Below, piece by piece: positions 18,855 to 27,838 of a DNA stretch of 64,000 nt. The notes below the pieces were generated by a model. That model did no database searches. It worked only from the letters and a program-made list of their open reading frames with translations, and had not been told where the DNA came from. The DNA is taken from contig NZ_VEFS01000001.1 in NCBI RefSeq assembly GCF_007679045.1, forward strand, positions 1,435,182-1,499,181, read 5' to 3'. This DNA is from Microbacterium sp. BH-3-3-3. Its GTDB lineage: Bacteria > Actinomycetota > Actinomycetes > Actinomycetales > Microbacteriaceae. A program made the position numbers and the translations under genes. Positions within the stretch are counted from its first letter, which is position 1. Every line of letters begins with the position of its first letter.

Positions 18855-19865
18855 ATGTCGCTGACTAGCCACCTCAAGGACACTGACTCTTCTGTGCGAG
18901 AGTTCGTCTATTCCAGTGCTCCCACGCTGGCAACGGCGGGTACGCGCGGCGATATCGGAAAAGTGAACGCGACGCGCTTCGATTTCGACACGCTGACCGC
19001 ACTAGCGACGTTGATCCCGATCCCGGCGGAGGTGAAGCCGCCCCAGCGCAAAGGCCATGCGATCGTGGCGGGCATGGCGCTCGACTACCGGCTTCGTATG
19101 AATCTGCCGGGCTTCGACGTCGCTGCGACTACGGCCTGGAGAGGGCTGAAACGCCTGCAAGCGAACCCCGACGTTATCCACCGCGGCAAGCACATCGCTG
19201 GGCTCCTCCAGGACGCGCTCGACTTTGCATATCTCACCCTCAAAGAGAAGGACCCGCATCCGCTAAGTCTGGCTCGGCTCTCCATTCCGCTCGCCTGGTG
19301 CGAGGCCATTTACCGCGCCGGTCCGGTGACCGCGTTGGCGAACAACCTGGGCCGTCGGATCAAACGAGCCAAAGACGGCGTCGAGCTAATCATGGGAATC
19401 GACGAAAACCTTCTCTTTGACGTGGCCAGAATGCACAAGCCGCTTGTGCCCCTTCTGGACGAATGGAAGGGTTCAGCTATCCCAGTCGTGTCCAACCCCA
19501 CGTTTATGGGCAGTCTTGCTGTGGGCGGAGCTGATGCTGATTTTATCGTCGGAGATCTACTAGTCGAAATTAAGACGCGCGAGCAGATTACGAGCCCTTG
19601 GATCAGAGACACGCTGTTCCAGCTTCTCGGTTACACGCTGCTCGACGTCGATGACGCTCACGGCATCCGCCGCGTGGGGCTCTTGCTTCCTCGCCAGCTC
19701 CACCTTCAGATTTGGAGCCTCGACGAGTTGCTCGGTAGCGATGCCGAAGAGGCGCTTCCTGAGATACGGAACAAATTCGCCGGCCTCCTCACACAGATAC
19801 TGGCCGGACGGCTCGGCGTTGATCTTGACGATATCGATGATGACCGGGACCCCGAGCGGGAGTAG
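18855..19865 (+). CDS. PD-(D/E)XK nuclease-like protein
   Basis: A 336-residue protein. Residues 225-241 read GADADFIVGDLLVEIKT, the D-x(n)-E-x-K signature of the PD-(D/E)XK fold (D227 or D229, E238, K240). It is followed by a QLLGYTLLD helix in the place where such nucleases have a conserved Gln/Tyr helix. The N-terminal 200 residues are helical and unassigned. The acidic C-terminus ends DDIDDDRDPERE. The last 118 bases of the gene are part of a 194-bp tandem duplication, so the true ancestral C-terminus is uncertain. A role in DNA restriction or island maintenance is inferred from fold and location only. Confidence 0.6.
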   Translation: MSLTSHLKDTDSSVREFVYSSAPTLATAGTRGDIGKVNATRFDFDTLTALATLIPIPAEVKPPQRKGHAIVAGMALDYRLRMNLPGFDVAATTAWRGLKRLQANPDVIHRGKHIAGLLQDALDFAYLTLKEKDPHPLSLARLSIPLAWCEAIYRAGPVTALANNLGRRIKRAKDGVELIMGIDENLLFDVARMHKPLVPLLDEWKGSAIPVVSNPTFMGSLAVGGADADFIVGDLLVEIKTREQITSPWIRDTLFQLLGYTLLDVDDAHGIRRVGLLLPRQLHLQIWSLDELLGSDAEEALPEIRNKFAGLLTQILAGRLGVDLDDIDDDRDPERE

Positions 19866-20135
19866 CACCTGAGAGAACTCGGAATAGGAAGGTCCCTCCC
19901 TACCGCGTGAAGTAGATGACGGGTGTCGACCAGGAAGCAATAGAGGCGCTTCCTGAGATACGGAACAAATTCGCCGGCCTCCTCACACAGATACTGGCCG
20001 GACGGCCCGGCGTTGATCTTGACGATATCGATGATGACCGGGACCCCGAGCGGGAGTAGCACCTGAGAGAACTCGGAATAGGAAGGTCCCTCCCTACCGC
20101 GTGAAGTAGATGACGGGTGTCGACCAGGAAGCAAT
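19748..20135. repeat. 194-bp tandem direct duplication
   Basis: Positions 19748-19941 and 19942-20135 are identical but for one base (GGCTCGGC against GGCCCGGC, near 19813/20007). The first copy covers the last 39 codons and stop of the PD-(D/E)XK gene. The second copy lacks a start and is untranslated debris. One mismatch in 194 bases implies a recent event. The remaining bases to 20387 hold no convincing gene. Confidence 0.95.
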
Positions 20136-20387
20136 TCTGCGGAGGCCGGGTTTCGGGCGGGGAGGGCGTCGTGGGGCACGGGTGACCACTCGTCCGTAGC
20201 GAGCGACTGACTCCTGGCGACCGTGCTGACGAGTGCCTTGGGAGGATGCCCTGCGCGAGCAGGCGTGGGTCGTCTTGTGGCCTCTTCCGAAGGTCAAGCT
20301 GGCTTACGCACTCGTGGACCGGCGGCGCGATCTGCCAAGTCAAATGGAGCTCTTTCGCAGGCGGGAGCCGGCGAGGAAGCTAGGTCC

Positions 20388-20941
20388 ATGCCACAGCCCC
20401 TCCGTTACGCAATCAACACCACCCTCGACGGCTGCTGCCACGACGAGGCCGGCCTGCCGCCTGACGCGGAGTCCATGGCGTTCTGGACCGACGAACTCCG
20501 CCGCCCCGCGGCCGCGTGACCTACGAGCTGATGAAGGGCGCGCGGCGCCGGCCCGAGTCGCGGGTGTGGCCCGACTGGATGGACGACGGCGAGGTCGCGT
20601 TCTCGGAGGTGATGGATCCAATGCGGAAGGTCGTGGCGTCTGGAACCCTGGACGCAGTCGACTGGAACGCCGAATTCGTCCGGGGCGACGTCGTCGACGC
20701 CGTCCGACGGCTGAAAGAGCAGCCGGGCCGAGGCATCGCGCTGGGCGGGGTCAAGCTCCCAGCAACGCTCGCGGCGCATGGGCTCATCGATGAGTACACG
20801 TTTGTCGTGCATCCGGTCGTCGCAGGGCGCGGACCACGGCTGCTCGATGGCATCCGGGATCAGATTCCCCTCGAGTTGATCGAGCGGCGCGCGTTCGACT
20901 CGGGCGCGATCGCGCAGCGCTACCGGCCCGTCGCTTGCTAA
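20388..20941 (+). pseudogene. Frameshifted RibD-C/DHFR-like reductase copy
   Basis: A decayed paralogue of the intact gene at 26072-26635. The start MPQPLRYAINTTLDGC and the rest (from TYELMKG to QRYRPVAC) match it closely. Relative to that gene, 13 bases are missing between 20508 and 20509, destroying the frame after RRP and removing the DTLLYGRT loop. Bases after the stop (AAGGGCCCCGC) match the first arm of the terminator behind the intact gene, but the second arm is gone. Confidence 0.85.
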
Positions 20942-21035
20942 GGGCCCCGCACGTGTCACGACTGTCGAGGCAGCGGTGACACCTACCGATAGCGTATTCA
21001 TAGAATCCGTCAATTCGGAGCCCGGGGGGCCAGTC

Positions 21036-22568
21036 GTGAATAGTGACCTGTTTTGGATGATCGGTGTGGCTCTGGCCGTAGGGGCGGTGCTGCTGATCCT
21101 GCTGATCGGATTCTTCATCTTCCGTGCTTGGTATCAGGTGCCGCAGGCGGACGAGGCGATCGTCATCGTCGGCAAGAAGCAGCGCGGTGAAGACGGCCTG
21201 ACGTCGAATATGACGGTCATCACCGGCGGCGGCGCATTCGTGAACAAGCTGACTCAGCGCTCGGATCGCATTTCGTTGCGTTCTCGGCAGATCAAGATGG
21301 AGCCCGTCGCACAGACCAAGAACGGCGTGACCATTCACCTGGCCGGCGTCGCGCTCGTGAAGATCGGATCGCTGCCCGACCAGGTCCGCGCTGCCGCCGA
21401 GCGCTTCGCCTCGCAGGACCAGGCGATCGACGTCTTCACCACCGAGCAGCTCGAGGGTGCCCTGCGCGGTGTCGTCGCGAAGCTGAACGTCGAAGAGGTC
21501 ATGCAAGATCGTCAGAAGCTCGGTGACGAGATCGCGGAGGGAATCAAGGGCGATCTGCTCGCCCAGGGTCTCGTTCTCGACTCCTTCGCTATCCAGGGCG
21601 TGACCGACCGCAACGGCTACATCGAGGCCCTCGGCGCGCAGGAAGTCGAGCGCGTGAAGCGCGAGGCCGAGGTTGCGCGGATCGAGGCGGCCCGCGAGGT
21701 CAAGGCACGTCAGCTCGCAACCGAAGAAGCGAACCTCATCGAGCAGACCGCGTTCGACAAGAACACAGCGGCGTCGAAGTCCGAGGTCGGTCGCGCGAAC
21801 GCCGAGGCGGAGCAGGCCGAGAACCTCGCCCGCGCGGAGCGTGAACAGGCCGTGCTCGTGCAGCGTGCCGAAAACCGTCAGGCCGAGCTCGACGCCGACG
21901 TCAAGCGCGTCGCGGATGCCGAGAAGTACCGCAAGCAGACCGAAGCCGACGCCGAGTCGTACGCGCGCCAGAAGAAGGCCGAGACCGATCGCCAGGTGGC
22001 GCAGCAGGAATCGGACGCCGAGGCCTACGCGGTGCAGCGACAGGCAGAGGCCCGTCAGGCGTCGGCCGCCGCCGAAGCGGCTGCCGTGCGCGCGCGTGCC
22101 GAGGCGGAGGCCGAGGCGCTGCGTGCCAAGTCCAGCGCCGAGGCCGAGGCTCTACGGGCTCAGGCCAACGCCGAGGCGGAGGCCATCCGGGCGAAGGGTG
22201 AGGCGAGCGCCGCGGCGATTCAGGCCGAGGCGGAGGCGCTACGTGAGAACCAGGAGGCCATCCTGGGGCGCGAGCTCATCGGGCAGCTTCCCGCGCTCAT
22301 GGCGGAGTTCGCGAAAGGGTATCAGAACGTCGGCAACGTCACCCTCGTCGGCGGAGACACTGCGGGAACGCACATCGCCCGCGAGCAGGCTGCGGGTCTG
22401 GCTGCGACGTTCGACAGCGTGAAGTCGGCGACGGGTGTCGACCTAGGAGCGATTCTGCAGGGGCAGGCATTCGGGCGTGGCGTGGCGTCGTCGCGGTCGT
22501 TCATTGACGCTGAGCCCGTGGCCGCCGAGGGCAGTGACATCCAGGGCACAGCGCGAAAGCGCGCGTAG
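21036..22568 (+). CDS. SPFH/flotillin-like membrane protein
   Basis: A 510-residue protein. It has an N-terminal transmembrane helix (about residues 5-27, FWMIGVALAVGAVLLILLI). An SPFH/band-7 domain follows (about 40-200, with GVTIHLAGVALVKIG). Next is a long Ala/Glu-rich coiled coil (about 205-420, repeats such as AEAEALRAK), ending in a flotillin-type tail (LIGQLPALMAEFAKGYQNVGNVTLVGG). Such proteins oligomerise into membrane microdomain scaffolds. GTG 21036 is chosen because GGGGGG lies eight bases upstream. The gene sits between halves of a decayed reductase pair, so it looks like inserted cargo. Confidence 0.85.
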   Translation: MNSDLFWMIGVALAVGAVLLILLIGFFIFRAWYQVPQADEAIVIVGKKQRGEDGLTSNMTVITGGGAFVNKLTQRSDRISLRSRQIKMEPVAQTKNGVTIHLAGVALVKIGSLPDQVRAAAERFASQDQAIDVFTTEQLEGALRGVVAKLNVEEVMQDRQKLGDEIAEGIKGDLLAQGLVLDSFAIQGVTDRNGYIEALGAQEVERVKREAEVARIEAAREVKARQLATEEANLIEQTAFDKNTAASKSEVGRANAEAEQAENLARAEREQAVLVQRAENRQAELDADVKRVADAEKYRKQTEADAESYARQKKAETDRQVAQQESDAEAYAVQRQAEARQASAAAEAAAVRARAEAEAEALRAKSSAEAEALRAQANAEAEAIRAKGEASAAAIQAEAEALRENQEAILGRELIGQLPALMAEFAKGYQNVGNVTLVGGDTAGTHIAREQAAGLAATFDSVKSATGVDLGAILQGQAFGRGVASSRSFIDAEPVAAEGSDIQGTARKRA

Positions 22569-22627
22569 CCAGTCGGCGGGGGCCATGCGTGGGTAGCGGG
22601 GCCCCTGACTTCGGAGGCGCCGCTGCG

Positions 22628-23536
22628 CTACTCGACGAACGCGGACCGGCCGATGAATTCGGTTCGGAGATTCAGCACGCTAGCAATCGCGTCCAAGAAA
22701 GTCTCATTCGTGAGAAACCACTCTTGACCAACCTCATTCGCTCGCCTGCTGCTCGCGCGTCGGGGATTGTTGTGACCTGCCGTCGACAGAAGTCGATGAA
22801 ATTGCTTTTCAACCACGGCCGGGTCCGAATCGCCGGCCGTGTACACACGGACGACCACCAAGGGCTCGGGCATGTGCGCTCGCGCACCACCGCGATGCTG
22901 CCGGATGCGACTGCCAACATCTGAGGTCTGGCCGACCTTGATCAGAGTGTTGCCAGACCTCTCGTCCACGGGCTTCTCTAGGTACCACCCATAGGAGAAG
23001 GCATAGATACCTGGCTTGCCATCAAGGTGTCCTGCGTCGACGTCTGCATCGTCTCCCCGCGGGGGCTCTTCCACTGAAGTCTCAGACGACGTGAGCTCGG
23101 CGAGAGCCTGCTCTGCGAGCGCAAGGTGGCTAACGAGTAGCTGCGCCGCTGCCGCGCTCACTTGAGCGCGGCTCCGCTTCACGAAGGAACGGACAGCTGC
23201 AGTGACTTGAGTCTGAAGAGTCGCCCCTGTCGTCACCTTGCCGTCGAGGATTGCGTCAATTCTCGACTTATATCCATAAACGAAGCCAACCGTCGCGACG
23301 TTGAGCCGATCGGCCACTTCTTGCGGGGCCAAAGCCTCAAGAACGTGCAGGCGGTAGACGTCTCCCAATCGAGACTCATCGTCTTCCAGGAGCGCTTCAA
23401 TCTCTTGCCGTGCGGTTAGCTCCACAACGTCGGCGGCAGGCAGAGAGTCCTCTATTGACTCCGTGTCTTCGTCCATTGCCACGTCTTCGTAGTCATTGGC
23501 AGCTGGTTCGCCGAACTCTGCATCATTCATTGCCAC
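22628..23536 (-). CDS. HTH-containing GIY-YIG nuclease-like protein
   Basis: A 302-residue protein. The acidic N-terminus is followed by a possible HTH (EALAPQEVADRLNVATVGF, about 69-87) and an Ala-rich helical linker. The C-terminal part (about 176-290) has GIYAFSYG, TLIKVGQT, VVVRVYT and VEKQFHRLL, as in GIY-YIG/T5orf172 (MUG113-like) domains. Here the second YIG-like element is IKVG. Such domains occur in phage and mobile-element proteins. The start may be GTG 23536 or ATG 23530; no clear ribosome site separates them. It converges with the SPFH gene. Confidence 0.65.
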   Translation of the reverse strand: MAMNDAEFGEPAANDYEDVAMDEDTESIEDSLPAADVVELTARQEIEALLEDDESRLGDVYRLHVLEALAPQEVADRLNVATVGFVYGYKSRIDAILDGKVTTGATLQTQVTAAVRSFVKRSRAQVSAAAAQLLVSHLALAEQALAELTSSETSVEEPPRGDDADVDAGHLDGKPGIYAFSYGWYLEKPVDERSGNTLIKVGQTSDVGSRIRQHRGGARAHMPEPLVVVRVYTAGDSDPAVVEKQFHRLLSTAGHNNPRRASSRRANEVGQEWFLTNETFLDAIASVLNLRTEFIGRSAFVE

Positions 23537-23671
23537 CGAACATGTCTACAGGAGTGCGAGAAAATTCCCGCCTCTTCGCCGCAATGCTTGTCGCGTTCTG
23601 GGTCGCTGCACCCATCTCGGGCCGACGCCTGCGGGCCACCGGTGCTCGTTCACTACCGCCATCGGACATAG

Positions 23672-23960
23672 CCAAGGGCCTCGCGTGAACGGGCACGCGA
23701 GACCGCGCATCAGGAGATGAGTTCCGGAGGAACAGGAAGTCGGTCTATCCGTTCTCGCCGCCGCCGTAGACGGATGCCTGGTCGACCTCGTTCTCGTCGG
23801 CGCCCTTCTGCTAGCGGGGGATCTAATCGGGGTCGACGATTGAGGCGCCACCGAAGGCGTGGCGCGCGTCCAGGATCAGGTCGCTCGCGGGGGCGGCCTA
23901 CAGCTCGTCCAGGTACAGGGCCGATGGGAGCGAGGCGCCAGCGAAGAGCCGACGCGGGAG
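23672..23960 (-). pseudogene. Decayed 3' end of an OYE-type alkene reductase
   Basis: The bases match the C-terminal end of the intact reductase at 26684-27760 (shared: GGAGGAAC, TCGCCGCCGCCGTAGACGGA, CTGGTCGACCTCGTTCTCG, CAGGATCAGGTCGCTCGCGG). There is an internal deletion of roughly 85 bases near 23845, plus many substitutions and stops. The left edge carries a worn copy of the terminator that separates the intact pair. No intact reading frame remains. Confidence 0.75.
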
Positions 23961-23980
23961 CGACCCGCCGGAGCTCAGGG

Positions 23981-25777
23981 TCAGGGCTGGGTTTTGTCGT
24001 CGGGTGACGGCTCGAGGTCGTTCTCTCTCAAGTAGGTCAAGGCGCGCTCCACTGTCTCAATCTTGCGTCGAAGGTCCTTCAGGGAGGGGGCGTCGGAGTC
24101 CGAAAGTTCATCCAAGCGCTCGTGGTCTCGACGGACCTGTCGCTCGATCTCGGTCAGCACTGCCCAGACATCAGGGTCTGGCTTCAGACCCTGCTTCTTG
24201 CGAAGGATCTCTGCTGCGAGCCGCCGTTCGATGATGGCTTCGAGAGCGGCCGCAGTCGTGCTTGCGCCGGCAAGTCCGAAGGCGACACCGCCACCGCCTG
24301 CGGTGAGTAGTGCGCCCGCGGTCAAGAGTCCGCCCATCATTCCCCCGGGGCCGAACGCTGCGAGGGCGCTCGTAAGCGCGGCCGCTCCCGCTAGACCCGC
24401 TCCAGCCGCCAGGGCGAGGCCACCTGTAGCGATGACTATTGCTGTAGCGCCAACTCCCAACGCGCCAAGCTTGACTAAGTTGACCTTGAAGCCGCCACCT
24501 AGGGCGCGGCGTGCCTCCGACTGCGCATCGAAAACCTGTGCGCCGAATTGGCTCGTCAGGCCCATCTCGGCGGTCAGATCCTCCATAGCTTCTCGCCGCT
24601 TGTCCGTGCCGATCTCGATCTCGAATGGTCGGATCACGTTCTCCGAGGCCAGAACAGTCAGAAGGACGATGGAGTCTTCCCGAGACAGATGATGGGCGGG
24701 CTGCGGTTCAGGCAGGGGCGAGAGAGGGTCGGAGAAGTCAAACGCGAGGTTCGTCATAGCCGTCGGGAGCGCTCTGTTCTCGCCCGACGCTCTCGCGATG
24801 AAATCTTCAACGACCGCCGCCTGAACATGACGAAGGGCTCCATCAAATCTGGCACGTTGCTCTCCCTTCAATCGCGACTTCAGGAGGTTGGCGTACCTCA
24901 GAGCTAGGAGCGCCATCTGCTCAGCAGGATCGAGGATCGCGTCCACATCCTTATTAGCCGGAGCGATCTCCTTTGACAGTGAACCGAAGAGCGCGTAGCC
25001 AATTGCGGCAGCGACGGTTTCGTTCGCCAGATAGGTCGCACATGCATGCGCGGGGAGGAGCATCGTCTTCGAGTCGATACGAAGGTCGATCATCCAAGGA
25101 AAGACGGACGACACCCCGCGATGCGCCGCGACGAGATCCGGCTCATTCCAGAAATTCACCCACCAGGCAAGGCTGGGCGGCGGTTCCCGGAGGGAGGTTC
25201 GCAAACCTTCTACGTCGAAGGCCCCGTGAGCCAAAGGACTTCCGATAGTCACCATCCCGACTACTTCGATCTGTGTCGGGAGGCGTGGAACGAGGTCTGC
25301 GGCAATCACGGACCCGAGACTGTGGGCCACGATAACAATTTTGCCGGACGGAGGTAGCGCGTCCAGGATGCGCCGCAGTACCTGGGCGCGTATTTCGCGT
25401 TTGGTCAGGTAGTTGCGGGCCTGGACGAAGGGGGGAGTCGCCACAGCAGCACCGATCAAGGGGTTCACATTCAAGAGCATCTTCCCGGGATCATGGTGAC
25501 CGAGGCGGAACTCCATTGCGCTCATTCGATGTTCGAAGTCGCGGCGGTTCTTTCGCTCGTCGTCGCGCGAAAGTCTCTTGAGCGTGGGGTCCGGTACGGG
25601 CAGCTTGTAATCGGTGCCCCTCAAGGCATGAGCGTACTTCGGCGCGATCACGTGCGTTCCGCTCAGGCCGGGGTAGTCGAGTTGTTGCAGCGCTTGGGAC
25701 AACACTTCCCGCCAACCGTCCTCAACATCGCCATCGCCGACGCCGTGGAGAAAGATGAGGGAGGGAGAGTCTGGCAT
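23981..25777 (-). CDS. Alpha/beta-hydrolase fused to a glycine-rich membrane region
   Basis: A 598-residue protein. Residues 7-260 look like a lipase-type alpha/beta-hydrolase: LIFLHGVGDG with an oxyanion-type HG, nucleophile elbow VAHSLGSV with S153, and a possible acid near NEPDLVAAHRGV. Residues about 435-510 are very hydrophobic and rich in Gly/Ala (LGALGVGATAIVIATGG, then AALTSALAAFGPGGMMGG), enough for two or three membrane-inserting helices. A charged coiled coil ends the protein (about 525-590). Substrate unknown. Hydrolase plus membrane insertion inside a defence island would fit an abortive-infection effector, but no partner gene proves that. Confidence 0.6.
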   Translation of the reverse strand: MPDSPSLIFLHGVGDGDVEDGWREVLSQALQQLDYPGLSGTHVIAPKYAHALRGTDYKLPVPDPTLKRLSRDDERKNRRDFEHRMSAMEFRLGHHDPGKMLLNVNPLIGAAVATPPFVQARNYLTKREIRAQVLRRILDALPPSGKIVIVAHSLGSVIAADLVPRLPTQIEVVGMVTIGSPLAHGAFDVEGLRTSLREPPPSLAWWVNFWNEPDLVAAHRGVSSVFPWMIDLRIDSKTMLLPAHACATYLANETVAAAIGYALFGSLSKEIAPANKDVDAILDPAEQMALLALRYANLLKSRLKGEQRARFDGALRHVQAAVVEDFIARASGENRALPTAMTNLAFDFSDPLSPLPEPQPAHHLSREDSIVLLTVLASENVIRPFEIEIGTDKRREAMEDLTAEMGLTSQFGAQVFDAQSEARRALGGGFKVNLVKLGALGVGATAIVIATGGLALAAGAGLAGAAALTSALAAFGPGGMMGGLLTAGALLTAGGGGVAFGLAGASTTAAALEAIIERRLAAEILRKKQGLKPDPDVWAVLTEIERQVRRDHERLDELSDSDAPSLKDLRRKIETVERALTYLRENDLEPSPDDKTQP

Positions 25778-26071
25778 CGGCGGCTGCTTTCAGTTGCGAC
25801 ACGACGTGACCACCACGTTGTTCTGTCACGACCCAGGCTACATAAGCTCCTTCGTAGTATCGGAATGTACCCACGTCCACGTAGCCCAAGAGCGTCGATG
25901 CGTAATGGGTTCATTTCTGCTTTCTTGGAGCGCTCACGATGCTCCCTTTCCCAAGCTCGTTGCGCATATACCACTGCGATCCGGGCTTGAATGATCGAGG
26001 GTGCGCACGGCCGACGAGCAGATGAGAGTAGAAACAAGTGGGTTCGGGCTCAGCACAGTGAAAATGCTCAT
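25778..26071. other. Intergenic gap, nothing recognised
   Basis: Between the hydrolase gene and the intact reductase gene no open frame with coding character was seen, and no RNA gene. It is the right-hand boundary zone of the island. Confidence 0.5.
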
Positions 26072-26635
26072 ATGACCCAACCTCTCCGCTACGCCATCAA
26101 CACCACCCTCGACGGTTGCGTCCACCACGAAGCCGGCCTCCCGCCGGACGCCGAGTCCATGGCGTTCTGGACCGACGAGCTCCGCCGCTCCGACACGCTC
26201 CTCTACGGCCGCACCACCTTCGAACTCATGGAGGGCGCGTGGCGCCGGCCGGAGTCGGGGGATTGGCCCGACTGGATGGACGACAGCGAGGTCGCGTTCT
26301 CGGAGGTGATGGATCCGATGCGGAAGGTCGTGGCATCCGGAACCCTCGACGCCGTCGACTGGAACGCCGAACTCATCCGGGGCGACGTCGTCGACGCCGT
26401 CCGACGACTCAAGGAACAGCCGGGGCGAGGCATCGCGCTCGGCGGAGTCAAGCTCCCCGCGACGCTCGCGGCGCACGGGCTCATCGACGAGTTCACGTTC
26501 GTCGTACATCCGGTCGTTGCAGGGCACGGACCACGCCTGCTCGACGGCATCCGGGATCAGATCCACCTCGAGCTCGTCGAGCAGCGCGCGTTCCGTTCGG
26601 GTGCGGTCGTGCAGCGTTACCGTCCCCTCGCATAA
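26072..26635 (+). CDS. RibD C-terminal/DHFR-like family reductase
   Basis: A 187-residue dihydrofolate-reductase-fold protein of the RibD-C family (YwjB/YyaP-like). It has LRYAINTTLDGC at the start, YGRTTFELM (about 45-53) and the nucleotide-binding block RGIALGGVKLPATLAAHGLIDE, ending in RYRP. Such proteins bind NADPH, but their natural substrate is usually unknown. ATG 26072 is preferred to an upstream in-frame start at 25991 because the family begins here and the 20388 copy shows the same start. Confidence 0.8.
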   Translation: MTQPLRYAINTTLDGCVHHEAGLPPDAESMAFWTDELRRSDTLLYGRTTFELMEGAWRRPESGDWPDWMDDSEVAFSEVMDPMRKVVASGTLDAVDWNAELIRGDVVDAVRRLKEQPGRGIALGGVKLPATLAAHGLIDEFTFVVHPVVAGHGPRLLDGIRDQIHLELVEQRAFRSGAVVQRYRPLA

Positions 26636-26638
26636 GAA

Positions 26639-26671
26639 AGGGCCCCGCGCGAACTGGTCGCGCGAGGCCCT
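26639..26671. terminator. Bidirectional terminator hairpin
   Basis: AGGGCCCCGCGCGA (26639-26652) pairs with TCGCGCGAGGCCCT (26658-26671), with one mismatch and a five-base loop. It lies between the convergent reductase genes. Confidence 0.75.
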
Positions 26672-26683
26672 GGCATCCGGAGG

Positions 26684-27760
26684 TCAGTCCTGGAGGAACG
26701 GGTAGTCGGTGTATCCGGTCTCGCCGCCGCCGTAGACGGAGGCCTGGTCGACCTCGTTCTCGTCGGCGCCCTTCTGCCAGCGGGTGACGAGGTCGGGGTT
26801 CGCGATCGCGGGACGACCGACGGCGACCAGGTCGGCGATGTTCTCGTCGACGGCGGTGACGGCCTCGTCGCGCGTGGTCATGCGCGAGAAGCCGGAGTTG
26901 ACGATGAAGGTGCCACCGAAGGTGCGACGCAGGTCTTGGATCAGGTCGCTCGCGGGGTCGGCGTGCAGCACGCTCAGGTACGCGAGGCCCAGGGGAGCGA
27001 GGCCCGACACGAGCGCCTCGTAGGTGGCGCGGGTCTCGGCTTCGTCCTTCTCCCACACGTCCTGGATGTTGTGGGCGGGGGAGATGCGGATGCCGACGCG
27101 ATCGGCCCCGACCTCGGCGACGACGGCACGGGCGACCTCGATGACGAAGCGGGCGCGGGCCTCGGCGGATCCGCCGTATCCGTCGGTGCGCTGGTTGGAC
27201 GCGGGGGAGAGGAACTCGTGGAGGAGGTATCCGTTGGCGGAGTGCAGCTCGACGCCGTCGAGGCCGGCATCCACCGCGCGGCGGGCGGCCTTCACGAACT
27301 CGTCGCGGACGGTGGCGAGCTCTTCGGTCTCGAGCGCGTGCGGCACGGGGTAGGCGACCTTGGTGCCGTCGGCGAGGCGCGTGTCGCCCTCGATCGCGAT
27401 GGCAGAGGGAGCGACGATGCGGTCGGTTCCGGTGATGTCGGTGTGGGTGACGCGTCCACCGTTCATCAGCTGCATGAAGACGACGCCGCCCTCGGCGTGC
27501 ACGGCGTCGGCCACCTTCGCCCAGCCCGCAGCCTGCTCCTCGGTGACGATGCCCGGCTGACCCGGGTACGCCCGCGACTCAGCGCTGGGGAACACACCCT
27601 CGGTCACGAGCAGACCGATGCCGGCGCGCTGCGCGTAGTACTTCGCCACGATGGGTCCGGGAACGCCGTCGGCGCCGGAGCGCAGGCGGGTCATCGGGGC
27701 GAGCGACACACGGTTGCGGACGCCGACACTGCCGACGGTGGTGGGGCTGAAAAGGCTCAC
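26684..27760 (-). CDS. Old Yellow Enzyme family alkene reductase
   Basis: A 358-residue FMN-dependent ene-reductase. It shows the TIM-barrel OYE pattern: LAPMTRLR near the start, GLDGVELHSANGYLLHEF with the substrate-binding H/N pair (HSAN), SPASNQRTDGYGG, and a flavin-binding VGRPAIANPDL near the end. It reduces activated C=C bonds such as enones, maleimides or nitro compounds. GTG 27760 has AGAGGA upstream. It converges with the DHFR-like gene across a shared hairpin. Intact, unlike its copy at 23672-23960. Confidence 0.93.
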   Translation of the reverse strand: MSLFSPTTVGSVGVRNRVSLAPMTRLRSGADGVPGPIVAKYYAQRAGIGLLVTEGVFPSAESRAYPGQPGIVTEEQAAGWAKVADAVHAEGGVVFMQLMNGGRVTHTDITGTDRIVAPSAIAIEGDTRLADGTKVAYPVPHALETEELATVRDEFVKAARRAVDAGLDGVELHSANGYLLHEFLSPASNQRTDGYGGSAEARARFVIEVARAVVAEVGADRVGIRISPAHNIQDVWEKDEAETRATYEALVSGLAPLGLAYLSVLHADPASDLIQDLRRTFGGTFIVNSGFSRMTTRDEAVTAVDENIADLVAVGRPAIANPDLVTRWQKGADENEVDQASVYGGGETGYTDYPFLQD

Positions 27761-27838
27761 GAAGGGGGTCCTCTCGTTGTTTACGGGCCGAGAGTTCGCA
27801 ACGGTCGTGGGTGCGGGTCTATTCCGGGATGCGCGGGT

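Noticed and set aside
20223..20387. Small open frames before the reductase relic
   Set aside because: No known motif, no ribosome site, and they run into the pseudogene in the wrong context.
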